Shown one piece after another: positions 39,264 through 49,534 of a stretch of 64,000 bases of DNA. Location: contig NC_056427.1 of the NCBI RefSeq assembly GCF_905147365.1, forward strand, positions 1,245,001 through 1,309,000, written 5' to 3'. How positions within the stretch are numbered: position 1 is the first letter of the stretch; every line of letters starts with the position of its first letter. A program made the translations under genes and the position numbers. This DNA is from Aricia agestis (taxonomy: Eukaryota > Arthropoda > Insecta > Lepidoptera > Lycaenidae). The notes below the pieces were generated by a model that did not search any database, was not told where the DNA came from, and worked only from the letters and a program-made list of their open reading frames with translations.

Positions 39264-39920
39264 GTAAATAATTTTAAATGTAATTTAAATATAAAAGTTC
39301 TAGAACATTTTAGCTTTCAGCGTTAATTATACTACTTGACACTAGATGGCCAGACCTTTAAAAGATAATACAGACGTAAATGTTTATAATTTTGCATAAG
39401 TTTATTGCAATAATCATACTTGAATACTTAAAACCGTGATATACTTTGTCTTAAACACATTTAATAGCTAAAACCGTACTTATATAGCTTTTATTGTCAT
39501 ATTACTTATAAAGCGCCATCTGTCGTCATCTTGGATAACTACTATGAACGTAACAAATATCCAGGGCCGTATTTAGAATTAAATTATTAACCGACTTCCA
39601 AAAAACGAGGAGGTTGTATTTTTATTAAGTATCGCAATGACAGTTTGTTTGCTAATGTTGATTGTTGACGCGCGCGTTTTTATTTGCGGACATTTCTTTT
39701 ATGTTTTTGTTTTATTTATTTTTTTGTGATAATAATAGATAATATGTGATATTATTATAGTAATTGATAAATAAAATAATAGCTGAATCACATTCATTGA
39801 TAAAATATTACCACAAATCTTTTTCATGAAAATTTTGGATTCGCTCAAAAATAAAAAAATAAAGTACTTAACTGAAAGAGTTGAAGCTGCCACGGGGTTG
39901 ACCAAAAACAAGATAATACC
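39264..39920. other. Unassigned AT-rich stretch
   Basis: ACCGACTTCCAAAAAACGAG at 39591 is the edge of the dispersed repeat seen at 4993 and 54445. The rest holds no recognisable exon. Confidence 0.35.
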
Positions 39921-39924
39921 TTAA

Positions 39925-40292
39925 GGTTGGGTTGCACCAGAGGCGTGGTTAAAGTTTAAGTTATGGTTATAGTTAAGGTAAATTTAACTTTAACTTTAAC
40001 CTTAACTTTGATTGGAGAAATTGACAGCTGACAGCTGGTCCAACAAGGTTATAAATAAACGTGGACGGGGGCGCTGCTGGTAAAAGAGAACTGTCAAAAA
40101 TGGCGTTTTTTGTATGATTTCAGCGTTAGTTCCTTTTTTCGCCACGCGCATTTAAAACCTTGTCGAGCTCTATGGTTATGGTTAAATATGGCGTCTTGAT
40201 GGCGTCAATTTTTAACTTTAACCAAAGATTTGACATTTTGAATTATAGTTAAAGTTACAGTTAAAATTAAAGTTAGTTGGTGCAACCCAGTC
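39925..40292. mobile_element. TTAA-flanked MITE, GGTTGGGTTGCACC ends
   Basis: TTAA at 39921-39924 and 40293-40296. Ends GGTTGGGTTGCACCAG and TTGGTGCAACCCAGTC. The arms are built of AACTTTAACTTTAACC / GGTTAAAGTTAA-like words. A second inverted element (40044-40162) is nested in the centre. Confidence 0.75.
40044..40162. mobile_element. Nested MITE, CAAGGTTATAAATA end
   Basis: CAAGGTTATAAATAAACGTGG and CCACGCGCATTTAAAACCTTG are inverted with several changes; AAAATGGCGTTTTTTGTATG lies inside. About 119 bp. Short arms, so moderate support. Confidence 0.5.
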
Positions 40293-40462
40293 TTAATGTA
40301 CAGAATTGGTCGATTACTTACCTATAAATTAATGCTATCAGAAAATTTTGCTAACGCTACTTTTTTAGCAAACAAAACTATCATTGCAATCCCATTCTGA
40401 TCGCGCGTGGATTATCATCTTTCATGTACTTACCATCGAAGAAATTGATTCATAGCCCATAG

Positions 40463-40693
40463 GCCGGCCCCCTCCCCCCCCCCCCTATTACCTCTTAAAA
40501 GGCTGGCAATGCACCTGTAGCTCTGCTGATGTTGCAAGTGTCCATGGGCGACGGAAGTTGCTTTCTATCACCGGTGGTAGGCATCATGTAGACGTTCAGA
40601 GAATATTAATTGCAAAAATTTATTCTGAGTAAAAAAGTTTGAGTTTATTAGGTGACTCGTTTACTCGTATGTCCCCTTATTTTACATTAAAAA
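40463..40693 (+). mobile_element. SINE-A, copy 12, head truncated and interrupted
   Basis: Begins in the pyrimidine tract (CCCCCTCCCCCCCCC), continues CTCTTAAAAGGCTGGCAATG and breaks at TTGCTTTCTATCA. A ~74-base piece (CCGGTGGTAGGCATCATGTA to AAGTTTGAGTTTATTA) follows, then GGTGACTCGTTTACTCG resumes the tail. The inserted piece matches 33160-33210. Confidence 0.65.
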
Positions 40694-41081
40694 CCGGTCA
40701 AAATACTAACCCTTATTTTATTAATTGAACTTATTATAATTATTAATATACATTTTTTAAAGTTCTGAGTACGTCCCATAATATTCAAGAATTTTGACAT
40801 CTAGTGTTAGATAGCTGAACTACGTAGTAACATCAACATCGACCTAAGCTAGTAGTTTTGCTTTTAGCCGATAGATGAAATACTGAAAAGTGGGCGGAGC
40901 TTGGCACCCCCTCACCCCGCAAATTGTCACGCGTCGTTTCTTAAGGAAATTCGATTGCGACACCTCCTCTCTATATTAGCTTCATGAGAGTGACAGACGG
41001 TTGCATGAAGTTGATTGACGATAATCTGGATATCTTGATTTTTGCTTTATGCAACTATCAGTCACGAATTTTGAGTGAGCA
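40694..41081. other. Unassigned stretch
   Basis: No gene. AAAGTGGGCGGAGCTTGGCA at 40887 is an isolated GC-box-like run. Confidence 0.35.
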
Positions 41082-41085
41082 TTAA

Positions 41086-41394
41086 GAGGATTCCACACCG
41101 CCCTTTTTTTCCATACAAACGTTGTCCCTTGTTTCCTCCCTGGATAATGCTAGTAGAGTTATAATTTTTTTCCTGAATATCTACGGCCACTAATACAATG
41201 TCCCTATGTTTTCTTTTTTTCATAATTTAATTATTAAATAAGATATGAACGTTCAAAAACCCAAAAAAATGGCCAGATGGATTTTCTGCAGTTGTCTCTA
41301 TCGCGTTCTGCGGTATAGGCTTGAAGCAAGGGAGCTTGAGCTATAGGTATTACACGTACTTTTTTTTCATTTCTCTAGCCCCTGTTGTATCCTC
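41086..41394 (+). mobile_element. TTAA-C element, copy 2 (internal deletion)
   Basis: TTAA at 41082-41085 and 41395-41398. Ends GAGGATTCCACACC and TGTTGTATCCTC. Relative to 45421-45885 it lacks ~160 central bases between AATGGCCAGAT and GGATTTTCTGCAG; GGAT/GAT lies at the joint. Elsewhere the two are nearly the same. Confidence 0.8.
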
Positions 41395-41398
41395 TTAA

Positions 41399-41828
41399 CC
41401 TTTGAAAATTTTGTCTTTGACTGGCATAAAACTGAAGAGAATTGAATGACCGTCTAATACCATTCGTCAGTCCATCAGTCACCATCAGTTAAACATAATT
41501 CATGATTGACGGAATTGACTGTCGCTTGTGTGATCGTGTAATGGATGCCCTACGAATCTTATGATTTTTCGGTCTGGTCACGTGTACCGACGACAGACCA
41601 ACTTTTTCAACCTATTTTCCAACCCAATCTCAATGAAACCACACAGGATACAGGTGATTTCAACACGAGCCAAAAACATTGCACGTACAATACAAATACA
41701 CAAACACACACACAAACATCAACCTTTACGACTCCATAAAAGTTCAATTTTATTTGATTAAATTGCAACCCAGGCATGGATTTTAATATTGTAGCGTCAT
41801 TCTCCTTTATTTTATCCAAACAAACAAT
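41399..41828. other. Unassigned stretch
   Basis: Several overlapping short frames around 41545-41819 contain a Thr/His-rich stretch from ACACAAACACACACACAAAC. No domain; not called as genes. Confidence 0.4.
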
Positions 41829-41836
41829 GTTGGTAC

Positions 41837-42651
41837 CATAAAGTTAATATACCTAGCGGAATAGAGCAACAATCTCGAGCTGTCAAACGAAACCGAAATT
41901 GGTTTACGCCTGTGTGTAAAAATATGTGTACGTATACACTTCCACAAGCATGATTGAACATGATTTCTATGAGATTAAATTGTCAACGTGCGGCACGTGC
42001 CGACTGAACGTCAAAAAGAGTGAACGTCAAAATAAGGGGGGAAAACGAGTAAACGGGTCACCTGATGGAAAGCAACTTCCGTCGCCCATGGACACTCGCA
42101 GCATCAGAAGAGCTGCATGTGCGTTGCCGGCCTTTTAAGAGGGAATAGGATAATAGGGGAGGGAAGAGAAGGGAATAGGGGAGGGTAGGAAAGGGAATAG
42201 GGTAGGGGATTGGGCCTCCGGTAAACTCACTCACTCGGCGAAACACAGCCCTTGCGCTGTGTTTCGCCGAGTGAGTGAGTGAGTGAGAGACACTCGCAGC
42301 ATCAGAAGAGCTGCATGTGCGTTGCCGGCCTTTTAAGAAGGAATAGGATAATAGGGGAGGGGAGGGAAGGGAAGGGAATAGGGGAGGGTAGGAAAGGGAA
42401 TAGGGTAGGGGATTGGGCCTCCGGTAAACTCACTCACTCGGCGAAACACAACGCATGCGCTGTTTCACGCCGGTTTTCTGTAAGAACGTGGTATTTATCC
42501 GGTCGAGCCGGCCCATTCGTGCCGAAGCATGGCTCTCCCACGTATAAAATGTGTATCACACGTCTCTTTTTACCACGCAGTGTTACTGATAGTGGCATCT
42601 CGCTTGCTCAGGCTTTTGTTTCTCTATTCCGCTAGGTATATTAACTTTATG
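41837..42651. mobile_element. 8-bp-TSD MITE, copy 2, with SINE-A inside
   Basis: Perfect duplication GTTGGTAC (41829-41836, 42652-42659). Ends CATAAAGTTAATATACCTAG and its complement. Relative to copy 1 (28322-28617) it runs in the opposite direction. A rearranged SINE-A fills 42033-42543. Confidence 0.85.
42033..42543 (-). mobile_element. SINE-A, copy 13, internally duplicated
   Basis: The first segment (42033-42248) covers tail to palindrome. Then an inverted piece (42257-42280) re-reads the palindrome flank on the other strand, and a second segment (42288-42543) repeats from GACACTCGCAGCATCAG through the head end GGCTCTCCCACGT. ACTCACTCACTCGGCGAAAC and its complement flank the joint. The 3' T-run is reduced to AATAAGGGGGG. 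Confidence 0.8.
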
Positions 42652-42698
42652 GTTGGTACCAAAATAATAACAAAAAGATCTCCTTTATTTTGTCTTTT

Positions 42699-42901
42699 CT
42701 AGAAGATGACGCCCGCAACTCCGTTGCGCCAAGATTCGTTTATCGCGCAGGAACCGTACATTTTTCCGGGATTAAACGTATCCTATGTCCTTTCCCGGTA
42801 CTCAAAGTATTTCCATAGCTAGCAAAATCGGTTCAGCGGTTTGGGCGTGAAGAGGTAACAGACAGACAGACACACTTTCGTGTTTATAATATTGGTACGG
42901 A
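42699..42901 (-). mobile_element. HelL copy, full-length reference
   Basis: CTAG at 42699-42702, then AAGATGACGCCCGCAACTCC and GTTGCGCC (hairpin), GTTTATCGCGCAGGAACCGT, TCCTATGTCCTTTCCCGG, AAAATCGGTTCAGCGGTTTG, AACAGACAGACAGACAC, and TTATAATATTGGTACGGA at the right end. All parts of the family are present; no coding capacity. Confidence 0.8.
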
Positions 42902-42966
42902 TATGGTATAGGACAATCCAGCAAGTATATTTGTATAATATATATTATGTGTAAAGCTCATACAGT

Positions 42967-43329
42967 GCCTCCGTGGTCCAGTGGATCAGAACTTGGCTCT
43001 TGACTCGGAGGTCGTGGGTTTGATTCCCGCGTTGGAAACATGTTATTTCCAAGTTTGGTTGGGACAATGCAGGCTGATCACATGATTGTCTGACAAGTGA
43101 GATGGTCCATGCGCCGGATGGGCATGTGAAAAGTCGTCCCTGCGCCTGATCTCTCGCCGGTTGTGTCGGTCTTCCGACCCACTGGGTTATGAGAGTAAAG
43201 GAATAGTGAATACAGAGTGCTCTTGTGTACTGCGCACACACTAGGGCACTATAAAATTACTCCTGCGCCTTGGTTTCAATGAAATCGGCCACCGTAACCG
43301 AAATCGGTGCGGGAGTTAATACTATTATA
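42967..43329 (+). mobile_element. tSINE-1, fuller copy
   Basis: The head GCCTCCGTGGTCCAGTGGAT and GTGGGTTTGATTCCCGCG give A- and B-box-like sequences in tRNA spacing. Then CAAGTTTGGTTGGGACAATG, CAAGTGAGATGGTCCATGCG, GGCACTATAAAATTACTCCT and GGTGCGGGAGTTAATACTAT. The 98-codon minus frame here is not a gene. A decayed tRNA-like piece is also at 55245-55300. Confidence 0.75.
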
Positions 43330-43899
43330 GCTCATATATTATACACATGATACATATCTAGGCTCACACAACTCGCGGCGAACCCTCTAATTATACAAAC
43401 CGCTGAGGCGAGAGGTTCAGGGGCGAAAGCGTACAGATTCAACGGGTTCCGTACTAACCAAATGTTGGCAATTTCTAAATCAATATTAAATTCATACTTT
43501 AAAAGTTCGAACTTCGAATACATGCTAATAAGATTGTGCACTGTATATTCAGTCTGTCCGTCTGTAACGTCTTCACTTTTAAGCTGACCGATGTAGACCT
43601 ACCAAGCAGGCTCCGCATAACATTAGTAAGCATGGGAGACATACTGACAGATTTTATCGACAAATGGCGGATTTCCATTGTCTAACTGTCACTTTGTCGA
43701 TTCATCCGTAGAAAGAAACCGTTTCTAAAGCCTGCTGGAAGGGAATTTACTGGAAAGCTACCCGCTTTTATGGCGGCAAAAAGTATCCTTATCCGTAAGA
43801 TAAACTATTTCTGGTTAATGAAATTTCGAGGAACATCAGCTAGTCAATCAAATAAAACTTAAAAAATGTATTTGGCAACTTTCATAAAATTTTGAATAT
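43330..43899. other. Unassigned, with Helitron scrap
   Basis: GGAACATCAGCTAG at 43830 followed by T is a plus-strand Helitron 3' end without its body. No gene in 43330-43830. Confidence 0.4.
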
Positions 43900-44152
43900 G
43901 TATGTAACAAAAATAAGTGATATAATAGTTTAGGGTGTGTACGTGTTCCTTGTATAGAGTTCACTGTGAAAGTAGCAGCGCTGAAAGACCAAAATTTTTT
44001 TTCGCTTTTGTATGGGGAAACTCGTGACGCCCGGGCCCAATACAAAAGTGAAAAAAAAAATTGGTCTTTCAGCGCTGCTACTTTCACAGTGAACTCTCTA
44101 CAAGGTACACGTACACACCCTAAAGTATTATCACTTATTTTTGTAACACACT
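43900..44152. mobile_element. TA-type MITE, uninterrupted copy
   Basis: Ends GTATGTAACAAAAATAAGTG and CACTTATTTTTGTAACAC, then arms TAGGGTGTGTACGTG and TCACTGTGAAAGTAGCAGCG with complements. ~250 bp. It is the empty-site reference for 34574-35159. Two opposing frames (43848-44162, 43966-44220) are palindrome artefacts. Confidence 0.8.
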
Positions 44153-44459
44153 CTAAAGACACAAAAATGAAAAATTTAAAAGATGAACATCAAACTCTAT
44201 CCTTATTGATAGTCGGTTAAAAACCACCAAAATGTTGCCTAGAAACTTGCCTACAACATATGGATTTACCATCACCACAACGGAACCCCAAAATCCGTAT
44301 ATAGGGCAGAGTGGTGGTGGAATTCAAATTGTGCTAATAGTGGGTTATCTCGTTACGCTCAGCTTCGTATTCGTTGCATTTTTATCGAATACAGAAATGG
44401 GTGCTTAGTCAAATAGTTTTCGACAGCTTGACAGCTAAGTTGGACATGGAAACGTTTAT
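44153..44459. other. Unassigned stretch
   Basis: No gene or known repeat. Confidence 0.35.
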
Positions 44460-44784
44460 ACGTGGGAGAGCCATGCTTCGGCACTAGTGGGCCGGCTCGA
44501 CCGGAGAAATACCACGTTCTCACAGAAAACTGGCGTGAAACAGCGCTTGCGCTGTGTTTCGCCGAGTGAGTTTACCGGAGGCCCAATCCCCTACCCTATT
44601 CCCTTCCCTACCCTCCCCTATTCCCTTCCCTTCCCATCCCTACCCTCCCCTATTACCCTATTCCCTCTTAAAAGGCCGGCAACGCGCCTGCTGCTCTTCT
44701 GATGCTGCGAGTGTCCATGGGCGACGAAAGTTGCTTTCCATCAGGTGACCCGTTTGCTCGTTTACCCCCTTATTTCATAAAAAA
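44460..44784 (+). mobile_element. SINE-A, copy 14
   Basis: Head ACGTGGGAGAGCCATGC at 44460, complete through TTATTTCATAAAAAAG. GAGTGAG is reduced to one repeat. Confidence 0.75.
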
Positions 44785-45195
44785 GAAAAACGCAAAACTC
44801 AAACAACACTTCTGACAAAATTAAAATAACATACAGTATACCTAATATAGGCTTATCTGTGTATAACGATGACATACATACATACATACATACACCAGCT
44901 TAGATAAAAATTTCTTGGCAAACACTAGCAAAAACAAACTCCAACAAGAATTTTGCAGTACATTTTTGTGTTATCTTTGTATGTAGATTTTATTAAGCGA
45001 AGTTAAAATTATAGTTAAGATAGGCTTTAGTAGAAAATAAAAGTAAATTTTAAAGATTCCTTAGCAGTTCAAGAAACTTACAATTTTACATACTTTTTAC
45101 AAAAGAATGTACGGTCCCCGCGCGATAATCGCATTTTTGCACAATGGCGTTGGTCGCGTCTCAGTGTAACCTGACCTTTACATAAAACGCGAACA
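44785..45195. other. Unassigned, with CATA microsatellite
   Basis: (CATA)n at 44873-44894. GTACGGTCCCCGCGCGATAA near 45110 is a HelL scrap on the plus strand. Confidence 0.4.
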
Positions 45196-45203
45196 GACTA
45201 TAC

Positions 45204-45958
45204 CAGGGGTCACCAAATAGCGGACCGCGGTCCGCATCCGGACCGCCGAGCCATTGTATGTGAACTTCGTTAAAAAATAAATTTCGGTCTCGACTTACTG
45301 ATGAACATCTTCAGGATTTAATATCAATAGCTTGCACCAGTTTCACTTCAAACATCAGATATTTGTAATTTTCGTAATTAACTGAAGTACTTTTGTTTAA
45401 TTTTTCTTAAGAGGAGTCCACACCGCCCTTTTTTCCATACAAACGTTGTCCCCTGTTTCCTCCCTGGATAATGCTAGTAGAGTTATAATTTTTTTCCTGA
45501 ATATCTACGGCCACTAATACAATGTCCCTATGTTTTCTTTTTTTTCATAATTTAATTATTAAATAAGATATGAACGTTCAAAAACCCAAAAAATGGCCAG
45601 ATTTTCCGTTGTATTCAAACGTCCAGAAAACAGATTTGGCTAGATTATACAAAAAAAAGCAAAACATAGGAACACAGCTCAAGCCTTTTTTTAATCTTTA
45701 ATGAAAAAAGTACTTAAATCGGTTAAGTTTTGGAGAAGGAATCAGGGGACATCAACAATCGTTGATTTTCTGGATTTTCTGCAGTTGTCTCTATCGCGTT
45801 CTGCTGTATAGGCTTGAGGTAAGGGAGACAGCTATAGATATTACACGTACTTTTTTTTCATTTCTCTAGCCCCTGGTGTATCCTCTTAATGTGCGGACCG
45901 CAAAGGTCAGGTTCGTTCCTGAAAATGGACCCCAAGCGACACTAATTGGTGACCCCTG
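45204..45958. mobile_element. hAT-type MITE with TTAA-C inside
   Basis: Perfect 8-bp target duplication GACTATAC (45196-45203, 45959-45966). Ends CAGGGGTCACCAA and TTGGTGACCCCTG are exact complements, the classic hAT CAGGGGTC terminus. GCGGACCGCGGTCCGC is subterminal. Removing TTAA-C (45421-45885) leaves ~290 bp. Confidence 0.88.
45421..45885 (+). mobile_element. TTAA-C element, full copy
   Basis: TTAA at 45417-45420 and 45886-45889. Ends GAGGAGTCCACACC and GGTGTATCCTC are inverted with two changes. Distinct blocks: ACAAACGTTGTCCCCTG, ATCTACGGCCACTAATACAA, GAACGTTCAAAAACCC, TTGTCTCTATCGCGTTCTG. No frame. Reference copy for 11094 and 41086. Confidence 0.85.
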
Positions 45959-45966
45959 GACTATAC

Positions 45967-46301
45967 CTACAGAAAAACTCAACCTCATTGCAAAATCAAG
46001 TTGTAAATAAAAACTTTACGACTCTCACGCTCGACTAAACAAAGGCCTCTGAGCCTTCGTCGGAACTCGGAAAAGCCCGGCGACTTCGACGAAAAAGCTC
46101 TCGTCGAAGCTTAAAGCTGCACCGGAAGCCCGACACCGGAAACGGTTGGGGGCGAATTAAACTTTGATACTAATATAACTGCCGTTGGGAATATTCGGCT
46201 GCTATTTAGTCGGTACTCGCTAGTAACTGAAAAATTCGCTTTGCTCTTCTTTTTAAATATATTTCTTGTTATAATTTTACATTACGTGCCTATATTAAAA
46301 C
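45967..46301. other. Unassigned, with a GC-rich segment
   Basis: 46040-46150 is GC-rich with a CTTCGACGA / TCGTCGAAG inverted pair; no open frame of note and no known motif. Confidence 0.4.
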
Positions 46302-46630
46302 TTTTTTTTTATGAAAAAACGAGGCAACGGGCAAACGAGCAAACGGGTCACCTGATGGAAAGCAACTTCCGTCGCCCATAGACACTCGCAGCATCAGAAG
46401 AGCTGCAGGTGCGTTGCTGGCCTTGTAAGAGGGAATACGGTAATAGGAGAGGGTGAGGAAGGGAATAGGGGAGAGTAGGGAAGGGAATAGGGTAGGGGAT
46501 TGGGCCTCCGGTAAACTCACTCACTCGGCGAAACACAGCGCAAGCGCTGTTTCACGCCGGTTTTCTATGAGAACGTGGTATTTCTCCGGTCGAGCCGGCC
46601 CATTCGTGCCAAAGCATGGCTCTCCCACGT
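46302..46630 (-). mobile_element. SINE-A, copy 15
   Basis: T-run at 46302, head end GGCTCTCCCACGT at 46630. The tail has a small insertion (AACGAGGCAACGGGC). Confidence 0.75.
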
Positions 46631-46636
46631 AAACTT

Positions 46637-46860
46637 CTAAGCTATTGCATAGCTTTTATCGCAGGCTTTGAACTTTGCTGTAACGGAAATAAACCTAGCA
46701 CCCCCTCACCCCGAACTGCACAGCGGTGCAGCGTTGCCAGACTTCGGCCCGGCTTTTGTGTGCGTGCGACAAGACGTATGCGATTAATATTTGTTATTAA
46801 AAATGCTATGCAATTGTTTTACCGTGGCAGTCCCCGAGTACAAGTATTTTTATACTGGAC
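46637..46860 (+). repeat. GGCAGTCCCCGAG family, copy 4
   Basis: AAGCTATTGCATAGCTTTTA, GACTTCGGCCCGGCTTTTGT, GCGACAAGACGTATGCG and ACCGTGGCAGTCCCCGAGTA. It starts only 6 bases after SINE-A. Confidence 0.6.
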
Positions 46861-46898
46861 AAAATCGTTTGACATAAATATAATTAAAAGTCATTTTT

Positions 46899-47563
46899 AG
46901 GGTTCCGTAGCCAAATGGCAAAAAACGGAACCCTTATAGATTCGTCATGTCTGTCTGTCTGTCTGTCTGTCCGTCCGTATGTCACAGCCACTTTCCTCCG
47001 AAACTATAAGAGCTATACTATTGAAAATTGGTAAGTAGATGTAGTCTGTAAACCGCATAAAGATTTTGATACAAAAATGGAAAAAATATTAAAAATTTTA
47101 GGGGTCCCCATAGGTACAACTGAAACAAAAAAACATTTTTTTCATCTAACCTATACGTGTGGGGTATGTATGGATAGGTCTTAAAAAATCATATTGAGGT
47201 TTCTCATGTCATTTTTTTCTAACTTGAATAGTTTGCGAGAGAGACTCTTCCAAAGTGCTAAAATGTGTGTCCCCCCCCCCTCTAACTTCTAAAGTAGGGG
47301 CATGATAAGTCTAAAAATAATATATGATGTACATTACTATAAAAACTACCAACGAAAATTGGTTTGAACGAGATCTAGCAAGTAGTTTTTTTATACGTCA
47401 TAAATGGTAAACCTTAAATTAATTTTCATTACATCAACTGAAATATAACAAACTAAATTTAATATAAAATAAATCAAAAACCTTTTAATTTCATTAAAAT
47501 AAACCTTATTACTGCTGCGGAACCCTTCATGGGCGAGTCCAACTCGCAATTGGCCGCTTTTTT
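46899..47563 (-). repeat. GGCCAAGTGCGAGTC family, long copy
   Basis: Left end GGGTTCCGTAGCCAAATGGC / AAAAAACGGAACCC, followed by TGTCTGTCTGTCTGTCTGTC. Right end GCGGAACCCTTCATGGGCGA then GTCCAACTCGCAATTGGCCG. 665 bp against ~450 in the copy at 204. No frame. Confidence 0.6.
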
Positions 47564-48157
47564 GTCAAATATATTATGCCGTATGCGGTCGCCGGTCGGC
47601 CAACCACATATCTTTGTACCACATAACTCTTTCCTCCATATTATAATACCCTCACGAGAGGCTTGAGTACCTCTCAGGGTGAGGGCCTTCGGTAATATAT
47701 GGAGAGTAATGTGAAGTGGGTAGATTGAAATTGATGTGGGAGGGCGATCACAGATTGTCGTCGGGTAGATATGGGAGGGCTACGCATAACTCTCTTTTTG
47801 GCACAGTCGGGTAAAACGTTTCAAAAGGTTTCAAAATTCCGACCAAAACTCTCACAACACGAGCAAAACAAACATTAAAACGTTTAATATAACAGCACAT
47901 AGGCTACGTTCCCTCCAAAAGGACCCCCAGGGGGGGACACCAAAATCCACAGTAACTTTACATCTTTTCAATTAGCAAACAAAACGAAAACTTTGTGAGT
48001 AAAGCCGACGAAGATTTAAAAACTTCTCTTTGTAGACAATATTTTTGTGAAAACCGTAGCAAGTTTTAAGTCAATTAAAACGATTCGTGCCAGAGATTCG
48101 AACCGCTAGATATGCCCAAAGTTAGATTAGGTTATTAGGGCGGCGTCAAAATCGACG
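47564..48157. other. Unassigned stretch
   Basis: CCCTCACGAGAGG / CCTCTCAGGGTGAGGG at 47650-47685 forms a hairpin. No gene. Confidence 0.35.
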
Positions 48158-48260
48158 AGAGGGGCAAACGAGCAATCGGATCGCCTGATAGCGATTAAAC
48201 GATCCGTGGATCCGCAACACCGGAAGAGTTGCAAATCACTAGCCCTTAAATCCAAAATAA
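48158..48260 (-). repeat. Diverged LINE tail
   Basis: GAGGGGCAAACGAGCAATCG, GATCGCCTGATAGCG and CAACACCGGAAGAGTTGCAA parallel the complement of the SINE-A/LINE tail but are much more diverged, suggesting another LINE subfamily. Confidence 0.5.
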
Positions 48261-48279
48261 TAATATGACTGTATTCCTG

Positions 48280-48440
48280 TCTATCTATTAGATATAACTG
48301 TTCAATGAAAACGTTGAACCGATTTTAATGATATTTGGTATGGTATAAAGATACTTTAGGTTCCGCGAAAGAATAAATATATTTATTATCCCAGAAAATG
48401 TACGGTTCTCGCGCAAGATAACGTGTTTTTGTCAAATACA
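48280..48440 (+). mobile_element. HelL fragment
   Basis: AAACGTTGAACCGATTTTAA, TTTGGTATGGTATAAAGATA and AAATGTACGGTTCTCGCGC in order; both ends missing. Confidence 0.55.
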
Positions 48441-48479
48441 GCGGCAAAGAAGAATTATTGCTGTACCTACATGGAAATC

Positions 48480-48740
48480 AATAATAATAATAATATCTAT
48501 GGACGCTTCACACCACGTCAGTCTGGCCCCGTGGTAAGTACCTAAAGGACTTGTGTTACGGGTACCAGACAACGGAAATATATTTAATACTTTTATACTA
48601 TACATATATTTAAGATTTTATTTCACATATTTAATACACATCCATGACCCAGGAACTTTTTGTTCCGTCGGCGGGATTCGAACCCACGACCCCCCGGCTT
48701 GAGCTACCAACAGCCTACCAACTGAGCCACAGAGGTCGTC
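48480..48740 (-). mobile_element. tSINE-2, copy 2
   Basis: Minus strand: GACCTCTGTGGCTCAGTTGG (48737 downward), B box GGGTTCGAATCCCGCCG, then the family body to ATATTATTATTATTATTG. This B box is closest to a tRNA consensus. Confidence 0.75.
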
Positions 48741-49120
48741 TCTGTGGCTTAAATAATTAAAATTAAATTGCACCAAGACATATCTAACAAATCAAATCTT
48801 CGCTCTTCACCACATTGAGTCTTTGTTGAAATTTTGTCGGATTTACCCGCAGCCAAATTTAACTTGAGGATGCGAGTTCTAAATTTTAACCGAACATTTA
48901 ACGTTTAAAAATAATCTTATTATGCGCGTTTTAAAGGCCCGATTGTATTCAATAAATTCACAGAAAGTTTTGGTTCAACTTTGTAATGAAATTAAGAAAT
49001 TTCTAGTAAGTAATTTGTTTCAATGAATACAACATTGTTACAACATTGTAACTTTTGACTTTAATGTTTCTATCATCATGAATGTTATACCTACACATAC
49101 AATCCATACTTCCATATCAT
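48741..49120. other. Unassigned AT-rich stretch
   Basis: No gene or repeat seen. Confidence 0.35.
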
Positions 49121-49125
49121 TATCC

Positions 49126-49520
49126 AATATCCATACCTACTAATATTATAAATACGAAAGTGTGTCTGTGGTTCAAAACATTAATAATATTATTATGTAA
49201 TTTATAAAACAATAAATATATATTTTTTATATGTTTTTTTATATGATAAAAAAAAGTGTCCATGGCGTGATGGACCACAATTAATTAAAATTCATAATAT
49301 TATTTCAATTATCCTTGGTGCGAAAAATCTAAATAATAAAATAACAAAAAAAGGATATGGACGAACAGTCCATAGACGGCCACAATTTTATAATAAAAAA
49401 AATAAAAAAATAAAAAAGTGTGTCTGTCTGTCTGTCTGTCTGTTACATCTTCACGCCTACTTTGAAAAAATGTACGGTTCCCGCGCGATTAAAGAATTTT
49501 AGCGCAACGGGCGTCTTTTA
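49126..49520 (+). mobile_element. HelL copy interrupted by a retroposed fragment
   Basis: 5' part TCCATACCTACTAATATTAT; after the insertion it resumes TGTCTGTCTGTCTGTCTGTT, CATCTTCACGCCTAC and AATGTACGGTTCCCGCGCGA. A deletion has removed the AACCGATTTT core. Confidence 0.65.
49170..49415 (+). mobile_element. Retroposed fragment with 12-bp TSD
   Basis: Flanked by AAGTGTGTCTGT (49158-49169, 49416-49427). It ends in an A-rich tail (TAATAAAAAAAATAAAAAAA). The body has TCCATGGCGTGATGGACCAC and GGACGAACAGTCCATAGACG. No frame; family unknown. Confidence 0.65.
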
Positions 49521-49534
49521 GTCGATACTGATAA

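Noticed and set aside
46040..46150. GC-rich segment resembling an exon
   Set aside because: No sustained open frame in any phase with splice sites, and an inverted CTTCGACGA pair suggests a repeat.
48660..48737. tRNA-like sequence (also at 38455, 42967, 56414, 62920)
   Set aside because: A and B boxes are present but the sequences continue into a shared SINE body, several copies differ, and no complete cloverleaf with a terminal stem is seen; they are SINE heads, not tRNA genes.
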